This document shows, in pieces, positions 51,335-64,000 of a DNA stretch of 64,000 bases; position 1 is the first letter of the stretch, and every line of letters starts with the position of its first letter. The notes beneath the pieces are model-generated. The model saw nothing but the letters and a program-made list of their open reading frames with translations. It searched no databases and had not been told where the DNA came from. The stretch lies in the NCBI RefSeq assembly GCF_010994375.1, contig NZ_WHMA01000012.1:10914-74913 (forward strand), in the 5' to 3' direction. The stretch comes from Halomonas sp. NO4 (GTDB taxonomy: Bacteria > Pseudomonadota > Gammaproteobacteria > Pseudomonadales > Halomonadaceae). The position numbers and the translations under genes were made by a program.

Positions 51335-52630
51335 TCACGATGGCGTCGCGCCGGACTGCCTCCATGCCAGTATGGCCGCCACGGTGAAGAAGGAGCCACA
51401 CACCAGCACGCGATCCTCTTCCCCCAGGCGCGTGGCAAGCCATTCGGCCCCCATTTCCGGCGCGTCGGCCTGATGGGCAACCTGCTCCCCCCGGGCGGCG
51501 ATGCGCCTGGCCAGGTCGGCCGCCGGACGCGAGCGCTCGCCCGCCAGGGTCACCGTGACCCAGGCATCGGCCACCGGGGCCAGGGCGTCGATCACACCGT
51601 CGGCGTCCTTGTCCGCGAGCATGCCCAGCAGCACCCAGGTACGCCCGCCACAGGGGCGGGCGGCCAGGCGCTCGGCCACGTAGGCCGCCGCATGGGGATT
51701 GTGCCCCACGTCCAGGCACCACTGACCCAGCCACTGCAGGCGCCCCGGCAGGCTCACGCGGCCGAGCCCGCGACGACAGCGCGCCGCGTCGAGTGCGACG
51801 CCGGCCAGAGCCAGGGCCTGGAGGGCCGTAGCCGCATTGTCCAGCGGCAGCCCGGGATCGGGCAAGTCGGCCAGGGCCAGCGGCTCGCCCTGCAACCCGG
51901 TGCCCGCCCAGCGCCAGCCATCGCTCGATTCGCTGCGATGGAACTGCGCCGCCAGCACATAAGGCACGGCACCGCGTTCACGAGCCGCCTGGTGCACGCT
52001 GGCCGGCAGCACGTTGCTGCCCAGCACCGCCGGACGACCGCCACGCAGGATACCGGCCTTCTCGCGGCCGATGCCCTCCAGGTCGTCGCCCAGGTAGGCG
52101 GCATGGTCCTGGGCCACGGTGGTGATCACCGCCACGTCGGCGTCGATGACGTTCACCGCGTCCAGGCGCCCGCCCAGGCCCACCTCGAGGATCGCCAGAT
52201 CCGGCGGGCGCTGGGCCAGGGCCCAGAGGGCACCTAAGGTGCCCACCTCGAAGTAGGTGAGACTGACGGGGTCACCGTCGAGGCGCGCCGCCTCGACGGC
52301 CTCGAAACCGGCGATCAGGGTAGCGTCGTCGGCTTCATGACCATCCAGGCGCAGGCGCTCGTTGTAGCGCAGCAGGTGCGGCGAGGTGTAGGTCGCGGTG
52401 GTGAGGCCATGGGCACGCGCCAGGGCTTCGAGCAGGGCCACCGTAGACCCCTTGCCGTTGGTGCCGGCCACGGTGATCACATGGCCGGCCAGGGAGCGTT
52501 CGAACAGCCCCAGGCGGCGGGCGACCTCGGCCACCCGCTCCAGGCCGAGCTCGATCCCCACCGGATGGGCGGCCTCGAGGCGCGCCAGCCAGGCATCGAG
52601 GCTGCGGGTTGTTTCGCCGTGGTGCGTCAC
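51335..52630 (-). CDS. folC: Dihydrofolate synthase / folylpolyglutamate synthase
   Basis: A 431-residue Mur-ligase-like enzyme. The ATP loop HVITVAGTNGKGSTVALLEAL is near residues 49-69; TYTSPHLLRYNERLRL, EVGLGGRLDAVNV and DVGHNPHAAAYV follow. It joins glutamate to dihydropteroate and extends folate polyglutamates. The start is a GTG at 52630, 5 bases after the accD stop, and no ATG fits the family N-terminus. Cotranscribed with accD as in E. coli. Confidence 0.95.
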   Translation of the reverse strand: MTHHGETTRSLDAWLARLEAAHPVGIELGLERVAEVARRLGLFERSLAGHVITVAGTNGKGSTVALLEALARAHGLTTATYTSPHLLRYNERLRLDGHEADDATLIAGFEAVEAARLDGDPVSLTYFEVGTLGALWALAQRPPDLAILEVGLGGRLDAVNVIDADVAVITTVAQDHAAYLGDDLEGIGREKAGILRGGRPAVLGSNVLPASVHQAARERGAVPYVLAAQFHRSESSDGWRWAGTGLQGEPLALADLPDPGLPLDNAATALQALALAGVALDAARCRRGLGRVSLPGRLQWLGQWCLDVGHNPHAAAYVAERLAARPCGGRTWVLLGMLADKDADGVIDALAPVADAWVTVTLAGERSRPAADLARRIAARGEQVAHQADAPEMGAEWLATRLGEEDRVLVCGSFFTVAAILAWRQSGATPS

Positions 52631-52635
52631 AGACG

Positions 52636-53667
52636 TCAGCGCGCGCCGTCGGAGCGCTCGGCCGCGTCGTCGGCGGAGGTGCTCGCCTCCTCCGAGCGGG
52701 GCGCCGATTCGACCTCCGGCTGTTCCGCCTCGTCCAGCGTCGCTTCGGCCTGCTCGGCAACATCGACGAGATCGGGCTCCAGCGACGCCAGAGGCTCCTC
52801 CAGGCCGATGGGAGGCTGGTGCATCAGCTTGCGCAGCACGCCGCCCAGGCGATCGCGCATCTCGCCACGCGACACGATCATGTCCACGGTGCCGTGCTCG
52901 AGCAGAAACTCGCTGCGCTGGAAGCCTTCGGGCAGCTGTTCACGTACCGTCTGTTCGATCACGCGCGGTCCGGCAAAGCCGATCAGGGCGTTGGGCTCGG
53001 CCACGTTGAGGTCGCCAAGCATGGCCAGCGACGCCGAGACGCCGCCGAACACGGGGTCGGTGAGCACCGAGATGTAGGGCACACCCGTCTCGCGCAGCCG
53101 CTCCAGGGCAGCCGATGTCTTGGCCATCTGCATCAGCGAGAACAGCGCTTCCTGCATGCGCGCCCCGCCGGACGCGGAGAAGCAGATCAGCGGAATGCGC
53201 TCCTCCAGGGCCAGGGTGGCGGCACGCACGAACTTCTCGCCCACCACGGCGCCCATGGACCCGCCCATGAAGGTGAACTCGAAGGCCACCACCACCACCG
53301 GCAGGCCATCGAGCTGACCGCGCATCGCCACCAGGGCGTCCTTCTCGCCGGTCTCCTTCTGGGCGGCGTTCAGGCGATCCTTGTACTTCTTGGAGTCGCG
53401 GAACTTCAAGCGATCGACCGGCTCGAGGTCGGCGGCGATCTCCTCGCGGCCCTCCTTGTCGAGGAACCAGTCGAGGCGCTTGCGCGCCGTCAGGCGCAGG
53501 TGGTGGTCACACTTGGGGCAGACGTTATGGTGCTTCTCCAGTTCGGGCAGGTAGAGCACCGCCTCGCACTTGGGGCACTTGCGCCACAGGCCGTCGGGCA
53601 CGCTGGCCCGGCGTTCCTTGCGCTGGATGCGCCCCACGGAGGGTACAATCTTGTCAAGCCAGCTCAT
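52636..53667 (-). CDS. accD: Acetyl-CoA carboxylase carboxyltransferase subunit beta
   Basis: A 343-residue subunit. The N-terminal zinc ribbon has CPKCEAVLY and [10 protein letters not shown] (residues about 31-55); the crotonase-like carboxyltransferase core has [37 protein letters not shown] and [12 protein letters not shown]. It transfers carboxyl from biotin to acetyl-CoA with AccA. The core ends near residue 285; an extra tail of nearly 60 residues is rich in Glu, Asp, Ala and Ser, whereas E. coli AccD has 304 residues in total. trpA ends 72 bases upstream on the same strand. Confidence 0.96.
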   Translation of the reverse strand: MSWLDKIVPSVGRIQRKERRASVPDGLWRKCPKCEAVLYLPELEKHHNVCPKCDHHLRLTARKRLDWFLDKEGREEIAADLEPVDRLKFRDSKKYKDRLNAAQKETGEKDALVAMRGQLDGLPVVVVAFEFTFMGGSMGAVVGEKFVRAATLALEERIPLICFSASGGARMQEALFSLMQMAKTSAALERLRETGVPYISVLTDPVFGGVSASLAMLGDLNVAEPNALIGFAGPRVIEQTVREQLPEGFQRSEFLLEHGTVDMIVSRGEMRDRLGGVLRKLMHQPPIGLEEPLASLEPDLVDVAEQAEATLDEAEQPEVESAPRSEEASTSADDAAERSDGAR

Positions 53668-53739
53668 GTCAGAAAGGCTTCCGTCAACAGTTGCGCCCGG
53701 TCACGCCGGGCGGGTATGGATTCGCTCGGTCGAGAGCCC

Positions 53740-54555
53740 TCAACGGGGCGGCAGTGCATCCAGGGCGGCACGCATTTCGCCGAGCACCGCCTGCAGCGCC
53801 TCGGGAATGGCCTCAGGCCGCTCGGCGTTCTCGGCGATGCGGTTGACCAGCGCCGAGCCCACGATCACCCCGTCGGCGACCTTGCCGACTTCCGCCGCCG
53901 AGGCTCCGTCGCGGATGCCGAAGCCGACGCACAGCGGCAGCGTGGTCAACTCGCGCAGCGGCGCCAGATGTTCGGCGACGTCCGCGGCGTTGAGCGTGGC
54001 AGCCCCGGTGACGCCCTTGAGCGCCACGTAGTAGAGATAGCCCTCGCCGTGGTCGCATATTGTAGCGGCCCGCTCGCGGGAAGTGGTAGGGGCGACGAGA
54101 AAGATCGAGGCAAGCCCGCGCGCCTTGAGCACCGGACCGAACTCCTCGGCCTCTTCCGGCGGCATGTCCACGGTGAGCACGCCGTCGACGCCGGCGGCGG
54201 CCGCCTGCTCGGCGAAGGCCTCGAGGCCGATGCGCTCGACGGGGTTGAGATAGCCCATCAGCACCACCGGCGTCTCGCTGTCCTGCTGCCGGAACTCGCG
54301 CACCATGTCGAAGAGGTGAGTCAGGCGCACGCCGTGCTTGAGCGCCCGCTCGCACGCCTTCTGGATCACCGGCCCGTCGGCCATGGGATCGGAGAACGGT
54401 ACCCCCAGCTCGATCACATCCGCGCCGGCCGCCACCAGGGCATGCATGAAGCCGACGGTATGCGCCGGCGCCGGATCACCGGCGGTGAGATAGGGAATCA
54501 GCGCCCGGCGGCCCTGGGCCTTGAGCTCGGCAAAGCGTTGGTCGATACGGTTCAT
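53740..54555 (-). CDS. trpA: Tryptophan synthase alpha chain
   Basis: A 271-residue TIM barrel. Catalytic Glu and Asp are in [19 protein letters not shown] (residues about 46-64); [22 protein letters not shown] and [11 protein letters not shown] (phosphate loop) follow. It splits indole-3-glycerol phosphate and passes indole to TrpB. The ATG at 54555 has GAGG at 6 bases; the ATG two codons earlier directly touches that site and is less likely. It starts 8 bases after trpB. Confidence 0.96.
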   Translation of the reverse strand: MNRIDQRFAELKAQGRRALIPYLTAGDPAPAHTVGFMHALVAAGADVIELGVPFSDPMADGPVIQKACERALKHGVRLTHLFDMVREFRQQDSETPVVLMGYLNPVERIGLEAFAEQAAAAGVDGVLTVDMPPEEAEEFGPVLKARGLASIFLVAPTTSRERAATICDHGEGYLYYVALKGVTGAATLNAADVAEHLAPLRELTTLPLCVGFGIRDGASAAEVGKVADGVIVGSALVNRIAENAERPEAIPEALQAVLGEMRAALDALPPR

Positions 54556-54563
54556 CGGCATCC

Positions 54564-55778
<1,215 letters not shown>

Positions 55779-55850
55779 GAAAGACACCTCACAGGGTCGT
55801 CGGTAGGGACAAGGGGTGGAAATCGGGTAACGCGAAGGGCCGGACGCGGT

Positions 55851-56501
55851 TCAACCGCGGGCACCGTCGGCGCCCTGCACCGCGGTGAAAAAGGCCGCGA
55901 GCCGCTGGTGATCCTTGCTGCCGGGGGCGGCTTCCACGCCGCCGGAGACATCCACGGCAAAGGGGCGTACGGTGGCGATCGCCTCCGCCACGTTGTCCGC
56001 CGTCAGGCCTCCCGCGAGAATAACAGGTTTTGCCAGGTTTGCGGGGATCCGCGACCAGTCGAAGGTCTCGCCGGTACCGCCCGGCACGCCGGGGCGATAG
56101 GCATCCAGCAGCAGCGCCTGGGCGCCCTGGTAGGCCGCGGCGGCGGCCTGCAGGTCGAGGCCGTCGCGCATGCGCAGCGCCTTGATCCACGGGCGCGAAA
56201 AACTGGCGCAGAACGCCGGCGCCTCGTCGCCGTGGAACTGCAGCAGGTCGAGGTACGGCGCACAGCGCTCGATCAGCGCCGGTTCCTGGTCGACGAAGAG
56301 CCCTACCCGGGTGACGAAGGCGGGCACGCTCGCGGTGAGTTCGGCCAGACGCGCCTCGTCGAGGGCGCGCTTGCTGCCCGGCCACATCACGAAGCCCAGG
56401 GCATCGGCCCCGCGCGCCACCGCCGTCACCACGTCCGCTTCGCGGGTCAGGCCGCAGATCTTGACGCGGGTGCGGGCCATTCTGTGCATTCGCTCACTCA
56501 T
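55851..56501 (-). CDS. trpF: Phosphoribosylanthranilate isomerase
   Basis: A 216-residue TIM barrel. The catalytic Cys is in RVKICGLTREADV and the catalytic Asp in FAVDVSGGVEAAPGSKD; LLQFHGDEAP and ILAGGLTADNV bind substrate. It isomerises phosphoribosylanthranilate in tryptophan synthesis. Several ATG codons are possible. The first (56501) has AGGAGG at 7 bases and overlaps the truA stop by 8 bases (ATGAGTGA), so coupling with truA is likely. Confidence 0.95.
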   Translation of the reverse strand: MSERMHRMARTRVKICGLTREADVVTAVARGADALGFVMWPGSKRALDEARLAELTASVPAFVTRVGLFVDQEPALIERCAPYLDLLQFHGDEAPAFCASFSRPWIKALRMRDGLDLQAAAAAYQGAQALLLDAYRPGVPGGTGETFDWSRIPANLAKPVILAGGLTADNVAEAIATVRPFAVDVSGGVEAAPGSKDHQRLAAFFTAVQGADGARG

Positions 56502-57429
56502 GGGCGCCCTCCTCGGCCTCGGCACTCGCGGCGAGGGGCCGGCCGCGGCGGAACTCGACCCAGGGACAGTCGGGCAGCGGCCGCTCGCCGGTCCACTCGC
56601 CGAGAAACGCCAGCAGGTTGGGGCCCAGCGGCTCGCGGGGCAGGCCCCACCCTTCATCATAGAGCGAATCGACGAAGTGCAGCCCGCAGGCCGGAGCGGT
56701 GACGTCGGACAGGGTGCGGTCCTTGAGGGTGAGCAGCTCGGCCAGGTAGTCGTCGCCGCGCTCGCCGCGCCCCACCGTGACCAGGGCACCGACGATGTTA
56801 CGGATCATGTGGTGGAGAAAGGCATTGCCCTGCACGTCCACCACCACCAGAGGGCCGTGGCGATGCACCTCGATGAAGTGTAGATGGCGCCAAGGGGTCT
56901 TGGACTGGCAGCCGGCGGCGCGGAAACCGGAGAAGTCGTGCTCGCCCACCAGCGCCTGGGCGGCGCGATGCATGGCATCGGCGTCCAGAGGATCACGGCA
57001 CCAGGTGACGTTGGCGCGCTCCAGCACCGGCCGGCTCGGCTGGTTGAGCAGCACGTAGCGATAGCGCCGCGCCAGCGCCTTGAAGCGGGCGTGGAACTCG
57101 TCGGGCACCTCGCGCACCCAGCGGATGGCGATGTCGCGCGGCAGGTTTGCATTGACGCCGAACACCCAGGCTTTCTGGGAGCGTGGCGCCGGCGCATCGA
57201 AATGCACGATCTGCCGGGTGGCGTGAACGCCGGAATCGGTGCGCCCGCTGGCATGCACCCGGACCGGCTGGCTGGCAACCTTCGACAGCGCCGTTTCCAG
57301 CGCGGCCTGCACCGAGGCGGCGTGCTTGAGGCGCTGCCAGCCGCAATAGGCGCTACCGTCATACTCCACCCCCAGGGCCAGGCGGCCGGTCAGGGGACGA
57401 CGGTCATCGAGCGGTTGGAAGAGGGTCAT
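56494..57429 (-). CDS. truA: tRNA pseudouridine synthase A
   Basis: A 311-residue TruA. The catalytic aspartate is in HASGRTDSGVHATRQIVHFD near residue 60; LGVEYDGSAYCGWQ, RRYRYVLLN and FLHHMIRNIVGALV are family blocks. It makes pseudouridine at positions 38-40 of tRNA anticodon arms. It carries a C-terminal extension of about 35 residues rich in Glu and Ala compared with the E. coli enzyme (270). Between fimV and trpF. Confidence 0.96.
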   Translation of the reverse strand: MTLFQPLDDRRPLTGRLALGVEYDGSAYCGWQRLKHAASVQAALETALSKVASQPVRVHASGRTDSGVHATRQIVHFDAPAPRSQKAWVFGVNANLPRDIAIRWVREVPDEFHARFKALARRYRYVLLNQPSRPVLERANVTWCRDPLDADAMHRAAQALVGEHDFSGFRAAGCQSKTPWRHLHFIEVHRHGPLVVVDVQGNAFLHHMIRNIVGALVTVGRGERGDDYLAELLTLKDRTLSDVTAPACGLHFVDSLYDEGWGLPREPLGPNLLAFLGEWTGERPLPDCPWVEFRRGRPLAASAEAEEGAHE

Positions 57430-57457
57430 GCGGCCTTCGGCATAGGAATGGATGGAC

Positions 57458-60145
<2,688 letters not shown>

Positions 60146-60327
60146 GTAGTTCCCTTGCATTTCCCGGCGCCGCCGCATGAGGTGCGGCCACGAAAAAGGA
60201 TGGTTATCCCATCTGGTCTCTATGTACCACACTCTGGTTCCACTGACCCCGTGTGGCGGGCGGTTTTTCGCCCCTTGTTCAACCTATGTCAAGGCGTATG
60301 AACAGCGAAGCGCCCAGGCCAACGCAC

Positions 60328-60361
60328 AAAAAACGGGGCGCCTCCCGAAGGAAGCGCCCCG
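60328..60361 (-). terminator. Rho-independent terminator of asd
   Basis: On the minus strand a GC-rich hairpin (GCGGGGCGCTTCC, loop TTCG, GGAGGCGCCCCGT) is followed by TTTTTT. It begins 24 bases after the asd stop and lies upstream of fimV. Confidence 0.9.
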
Positions 60362-60384
60362 CTCTCATGGCGCGACTGACGCCC

Positions 60385-61497
60385 TCACTGCTCGCGCAGG
60401 ATCCGCAGCATCCGCTTGAGCGGCTCGGCGGCGCCCCATAGCAGCTGGTCGCCGACGCTGAAGGCGGAGAGGTACTCGCCGCCCATGGCCAGCTTGCGCA
60501 GACGCCCCACCGGCACGCTCATCGTGCCGGTGACCGCCGCCGGCGTGAGCTCGGCGAGGGTGGCTTCCTTGTCGTTGGGAATCACCTTGACCCAGTCGTT
60601 GTGCTTGGCCAGACGATCCTCGATCTCGTCGAGCGGCACGTCCTGCTTGAGCTTGATGGTGAAGGCCTGGCTGTGCGAGCGCATGGCGCCGATGCGCACG
60701 CAGAGGCCGTCGATGGGAATGGGGTTGTCCTGCAGGCCGAGAATCTTGTTGCTCTCGACACTGCCCTTCCACTCCTCCTTGCTCTGGCCGTTGTCGCGCT
60801 TGACGTCAATCCAGGGCAGCAGGCTGCCGGCCAGCGGCGCACCGAAGTTGTCGGTGGGGAAGTCGCCACCGCGCATCGCCGCAGTGACCTGGCGATCGAT
60901 GTCCAGGATGGCGCTGGCCGGGTCGGCGAGCTCGCTTGCCACGCTGTCGCGCAGCGCGCCCATCTGGCCGAGTAACTCGCGCATGTGCTTGGCGCCGGAG
61001 CCGGAGGCGGCCTGGTAGGTCATGGAGGTCATCCACTCGACCATGTCGGCCTCGAACAGGCCGCCCAGGCCCAACAGCATCAGGCTGACGGTACAGTTGC
61101 CGCCGACGAAGGTCTTGGCGCCACGCGCCAACTGGTCGTCGATGACCCGACGGTTGACCGGGTCGAGCACGATGGTCGCCTCGTCGGCCATGCGCAAGGT
61201 GCTGGCCGCGTCGATCCAGTAGCCCTTCCAGCCGCTGGCACGCAGGTCGGCGTAGACCTCTGTGGTGTAGTCGCCGCCCTGACAGGTGACGATCACGTCC
61301 AGCGCTTTCAGCGCCTCCTGGTCGAAGGCATCCTTGAGCGGAGGCACGTCCACGCCGACGTCGGGACCGGGCTTGCCGACCTGCGAGGTGGTGAAGAAGA
61401 TCGGCTCGATGCCATTGAAATCGCCGTCTTCCACCATGCGCTGCATGAGCACGGAGCCCACCATGCCGCGCCATCCCACGAAACCGACTTTCAACAT
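60385..61497 (-). CDS. asd: Aspartate-semialdehyde dehydrogenase
   Basis: A 370-residue enzyme of the Gram-negative long type. The NADP motif [18 protein letters not shown] is at residues 4-21, the catalytic cysteine is in [17 protein letters not shown] near 135, and substrate residues lie in [18 protein letters not shown] near 270. It reduces aspartyl phosphate on the way to lysine, threonine and methionine. GGAGGAC precedes the ATG at 61497; an earlier in-frame start lacks a site. Between leuB and fimV in the order known from pseudomonads. Confidence 0.96.
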   Translation of the reverse strand: MLKVGFVGWRGMVGSVLMQRMVEDGDFNGIEPIFFTTSQVGKPGPDVGVDVPPLKDAFDQEALKALDVIVTCQGGDYTTEVYADLRASGWKGYWIDAASTLRMADEATIVLDPVNRRVIDDQLARGAKTFVGGNCTVSLMLLGLGGLFEADMVEWMTSMTYQAASGSGAKHMRELLGQMGALRDSVASELADPASAILDIDRQVTAAMRGGDFPTDNFGAPLAGSLLPWIDVKRDNGQSKEEWKGSVESNKILGLQDNPIPIDGLCVRIGAMRSHSQAFTIKLKQDVPLDEIEDRLAKHNDWVKVIPNDKEATLAELTPAAVTGTMSVPVGRLRKLAMGGEYLSAFSVGDQLLWGAAEPLKRMLRILREQ

Positions 61498-61569
61498 GTG
61501 AAGTCCTCCAGAGAAGAATGAACCCGCCATTATACAGGAATCACCCCTACCACGCAGGCGGGTGGCGAA

Positions 61570-62649
61570 TCACTGACGTTCGAAGGCGGCCAGCACCGCA
61601 TCGCCCATGGCGGCGGTGGAGACGGTCATCACCCCGTCGGCGGTGATGTCGGCGGTGCGCAGACCGTCGTCGAGCACCTCGCCCACCGCCGCCTCGATGC
61701 GGGCCGCCAGCGCCGGTGCATCTAGCGAGTAGCGCAGCATCATGGCTACCGAAAGGATGGTGGCGAGCGGGTTGGCAATATTCTGGCCGGCGATGTCCGG
61801 TGCGCTGCCATGGCAAGGCTCGTACATGCCCTGGCCGGACTCGTTGAGCGAGGCGGAAGGCAGCATGCCGATCGACCCGGTGAGCATGGCGGCGGCGTCG
61901 GAGAGGATGTCGCCGAACATGTTGCCGGTGACCATGACGTCGAACTGCTTGGGCGCGCGCACCAGTTGCATGGCGGCGTTGTCGACGTACATGTGGGAGA
62001 GATCGACATCCGGATATTCCGGGGCCAGGCGCTCCATCACCTCGCGCCACAGGATGGTCACCTCCAGCACGTTCGCCTTGTCCACCGAGCAGAGCTTCTT
62101 GCTCCGCTTGCTCGCCATCTCGAAGGCGACGCGGCCGATGCGCTCGATCTCGCTCTCGCTGTAGACGTAGGTGTTGTAGCCCACGCGCTCGCCGTCGCGC
62201 TCCTCGATGCCGCGCGGCTGACCGAAATAGATACCGCCGGTGAGCTCGCGTACGATCATGATGTCGAGCCCCGAGACCACCTCTGGCTTGAGGCTCGAGG
62301 CAGAGGCGAGCTGCGGATAGAGGATAGCCGGGCGCAGGTTGCCGAACAGGCCCAGGTTCTTGCGCAGGCCGAGCAGCCCCTTCTCGGGGCGCTTGCTCAG
62401 GTCCTCCAGTGTGTCCCACTTCGGCCCGCCCACGGCGCCGAGCAGGATGGCGCGCGCCTCCTTGGCCTTCTGCAGGGTCTCGGCGGGCAGCGGCTCGCCA
62501 TGGGCATCGTAGGCGGCACCGCCCACCAGGGCCTCCTCCACCTCGACGTCGAGGCCGCGGGCCTGGCAGGCCGCCAGGATGCGGCTGGCCTGGGCGGTGA
62601 TCTCGGGGCCGATGCCGTCGCCCGGCAGTACCAGAATCTTCTGTGTCAT
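61570..62649 (-). CDS. leuB: 3-isopropylmalate dehydrogenase
   Basis: A 359-residue decarboxylating dehydrogenase. Motifs are [13 protein letters not shown] at the start, [16 protein letters not shown], the catalytic Tyr in [14 protein letters not shown], and the metal-binding region [25 protein letters not shown]. It makes 2-oxoisocaproate precursor in leucine synthesis. AAGGAAG lies before the ATG. It is separated from leuD by 156 bases holding a structured element, in contrast to the 3-base leuC-leuD gap. Confidence 0.97.
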   Translation of the reverse strand: MTQKILVLPGDGIGPEITAQASRILAACQARGLDVEVEEALVGGAAYDAHGEPLPAETLQKAKEARAILLGAVGGPKWDTLEDLSKRPEKGLLGLRKNLGLFGNLRPAILYPQLASASSLKPEVVSGLDIMIVRELTGGIYFGQPRGIEERDGERVGYNTYVYSESEIERIGRVAFEMASKRSKKLCSVDKANVLEVTILWREVMERLAPEYPDVDLSHMYVDNAAMQLVRAPKQFDVMVTGNMFGDILSDAAAMLTGSIGMLPSASLNESGQGMYEPCHGSAPDIAGQNIANPLATILSVAMMLRYSLDAPALAARIEAAVGEVLDDGLRTADITADGVMTVSTAAMGDAVLAAFERQ

Positions 62650-62670
62650 TGGTTCTTCCTTGCTGGGTCC

Positions 62671-62784
62671 GCGGAGCTACCTCGGCGGAAGGCCTGCGAG
62701 GAGGCGCTGTGAACCCATCCCTGGGCGCTACCGATGCCATCCCTGGCATCGGACCTCCTCTTCGGCCTTCCCCCGACGCTCCGC
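62671..62784. repeat. Nested inverted-repeat element between leuD and leuB
   Basis: Arms pair in nested order: 62671-62677 with 62778-62784, 62687-62694 with 62764-62771, and 62698-62704 with 62754-62760, all perfect. Inside lie two hairpins: 62714-62725 (CCCA/TGGG) and 62731-62752 (CCGATGCCA/TGGCATCGG). Both share CCATCCCTGG and, read on the minus strand that is transcribed with leuDB, both have the loop GGGA, a GNRA tetraloop. The fold would be a branched stem with two capped arms. It may be a structured RNA or a copy of a dispersed intergenic repeat. Confidence 0.8.
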
Positions 62785-62805
62785 TGTGTCAGAGTGACGA
62801 AGGCG

Positions 62806-63459
62806 TCAAGCCTGAGCGGTATCGCGGAACAGCCAGGGACGTTCCTGGCGATGCTTCGCCTCGAAGTCGCGAATGGCGTCCTCATCCTTCAGCGTGATGC
62901 CGATGTCGTCGAGGCCCTCGAGCAGGCACTGCTTGCGAAAGGCGTCGACCTCGAACTCGAGGATCTCGCCACTTGGCGTGATCACCCGCTGGTTCTCGAG
63001 ATAGACGTCGAGACGGTAGCCTTCGCTCGCCTCCACCTCGCGGAACAGGCGATCCACCGTTTCCTCAGGCAGGGTGATCAGCAGCAATCCGTTCTTGAAG
63101 GCGTTGTTGTAGAAGATGTCTGCGAAACTCGGGGCGATCACCACGCGGAAGCCGAAGTCCTCCAGCGCCCAGGGGGCGTGCTCGCGGGAACTGCCGCAGC
63201 CGAAGTTGCGCCGCGCCAGCAGGATGCTCGCGCCCTGGTAGCGCGGCTGGTTGAGCACGAAATCGGGATTGAGCGGCCGCTGCGAGCAGTCCTGGCCCGG
63301 CTGCCCCTCGTCGAGGTAGCGCAACTCGTCGAAGAGGTTGACGCCGAAGCCGGTACGCTTGATCGACTTCAGGAACTGCTTGGGAATGATCAGGTCGGTG
63401 TCGACGTTGGCCCGGTCGAGCGGGGCGACGAGGCCTTCGGTGCGTTCGAACTGCTTCAT
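62806..63459 (-). CDS. leuD: 3-isopropylmalate dehydratase small subunit
   Basis: A 217-residue swivelling domain subunit. Conserved pieces are [67 protein letters not shown] and the basic-acidic C-terminus. With LeuC it isomerises 2- to 3-isopropylmalate. It starts 3 bases after the leuC stop, as expected for coupled subunits. Confidence 0.97.
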   Translation of the reverse strand: MKQFERTEGLVAPLDRANVDTDLIIPKQFLKSIKRTGFGVNLFDELRYLDEGQPGQDCSQRPLNPDFVLNQPRYQGASILLARRNFGCGSSREHAPWALEDFGFRVVIAPSFADIFYNNAFKNGLLLITLPEETVDRLFREVEASEGYRLDVYLENQRVITPSGEILEFEVDAFRKQCLLEGLDDIGITLKDEDAIRDFEAKHRQERPWLFRDTAQA

Positions 63460-63462
63460 GGA

Positions 63463-64000
63463 TCAGGCCTCCTGGGCAGCAGATGGGGCGTCGGGCTGGC
63501 GCACGTCGACATTCCGTACATCAACAAAGTGGCCAGCGATAGCGGCCGCGGCGGCCATGGCCGGGCTGACCAGGTGAGTGCGCCCGCCGTAGCCCTGGCG
63601 CCCCTCGAAGTTGCGGTTCGAGGTGGAGGCGCAGTGCTCGCCAGCCCCCAGCTTGTCGGCATTCATGGCCAGGCACATGGAACAGCCCGGCTCGCGCCAT
63701 TCGAAGCCCGCCTCGAGGAAAACCTTGTCGAGGCCTTCGGCCTCGGCCTGGCGCTTCACCAGGCCGGAGCCCGGCACCACCATGGCGAGCTTGATGGAGT
63801 CGGCGACCTTCTTGCCACGGGCGACCTTGGCCGCCTCACGCAGGTCCTCGATGCGCGAGTTGGTACACGAGCCGATGAACACCTTGTCGAGGCGGATGTC
63901 GGTGATCTTCTGCTTCGGCGCCAGGCCCATGTACTCCAGCGCGCGGGTGTAGCCGCGCTGTACGGTCTCGTCGGGGGCCTCGGCCGGGTCGGGCACCTCG
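63463..64000 (-). CDS. leuC: 3-isopropylmalate dehydratase large subunit, C-terminal part
   Basis: The last 179 or so residues of an aconitase-like subunit; the beginning lies past the window end. The [4Fe-4S] ligands are visible: the Cys of [12 protein letters not shown] and the two Cys of [41 protein letters not shown] is the conserved substrate and end region. Coupled to leuD by a 3-base gap. Confidence 0.96.
   Translation of the reverse strand, partial: EVPDPAEAPDETVQRGYTRALEYMGLAPKQKITDIRLDKVFIGSCTNSRIEDLREAAKVARGKKVADSIKLAMVVPGSGLVKRQAEAEGLDKVFLEAGFEWREPGCSMCLAMNADKLGAGEHCASTSNRNFEGRQGYGGRTHLVSPAMAAAAAIAGHFVDVRNVDVRQPDAPSAAQEA

Noticed and set aside
55779-55850. Tryptophan leader peptide or attenuator before trpB
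   Set aside because: The 72-base gap lacks a short reading frame with Trp codons and lacks competing hairpins.

Overview
The window looks like a chromosomal segment of a halophilic gammaproteobacterium, most likely Halomonadaceae (Halomonas or a close relative). The basis is the uniformly GC-rich sequence, the strongly acidic protein tails (AccD, DedD, FimV), and housekeeping blocks of gammaproteobacterial type: gacA-uvrC-pgsA-tRNAs, sdhE-ygfX, ihfB-lapA-lapB-pyrF, and leuCDB-asd-fimV-truA-trpFBA-accD-folC-dedD-cvpA-purF-metZ. The family assignment is an inference. I see no transposase, integrase, phage gene or CRISPR array.

Positions 1-23100 form a sugar-acid catabolic island. Left part: the end of an alpha-ketoglutarate-semialdehyde dehydrogenase, a GntR regulator, then SDR, FAH-family hydrolase, zinc alcohol dehydrogenase and UxaA-type dehydratase on the plus strand, and a second GntR regulator. 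Middle: a minus-strand TRAP transporter (dctPQM) with an Ldh_2-type dehydrogenase, and a minus-strand SDR-pdxA2-dtnK operon of D-threonate/erythronate type. Right: a divergent plus-strand operon (FAH-family protein, L-fuconate-dehydratase-like enolase, FAD-linked oxidase), a minus-strand HpcH/GarL-like aldolase with dgoK-dgoA-dgoD for D-galactonate, and a GarR-like dehydrogenase. The products converge on pyruvate, lactate, triose phosphate and 2-oxoglutarate. A short motif resembling GTATGACAGGTAT recurs in four promoter regions of the island and probably marks one regulon.

Positions 23100-31100 hold a gamma-glutamylcyclotransferase-like gene, tRNA-Ala, gacA-uvrC-pgsA, a tRNA-Gly/Cys/Leu cluster behind a near-perfect sigma70 promoter, a FUSC membrane protein, nadB, and sdhE-ygfX.

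Positions 31100-47100 hold ihfB, the LPS-control pair lapA-lapB, pyrF, a cyclopropane fatty acid synthase, two c-di-GMP proteins (one GGEEF cyclase, one PAS-degenerate GGDEF-EAL protein), an aromatic aminotransferase, a purine-type permease, dadA, a MATE exporter, a 2-oxoglutarate/Fe dioxygenase-like gene, and yceI with cytochrome b561.

Positions 47100-64000 are a long minus-strand biosynthetic run for leucine, aspartate semialdehyde, tryptophan, fatty acids, folate, purines and methionine, with tRNA pseudouridylation and the polar protein FimV. The leuD-leuB gap contains a compact nested inverted-repeat element with two hairpins that would both carry a GGGA tetraloop. I consider it the least explained structure in the window.
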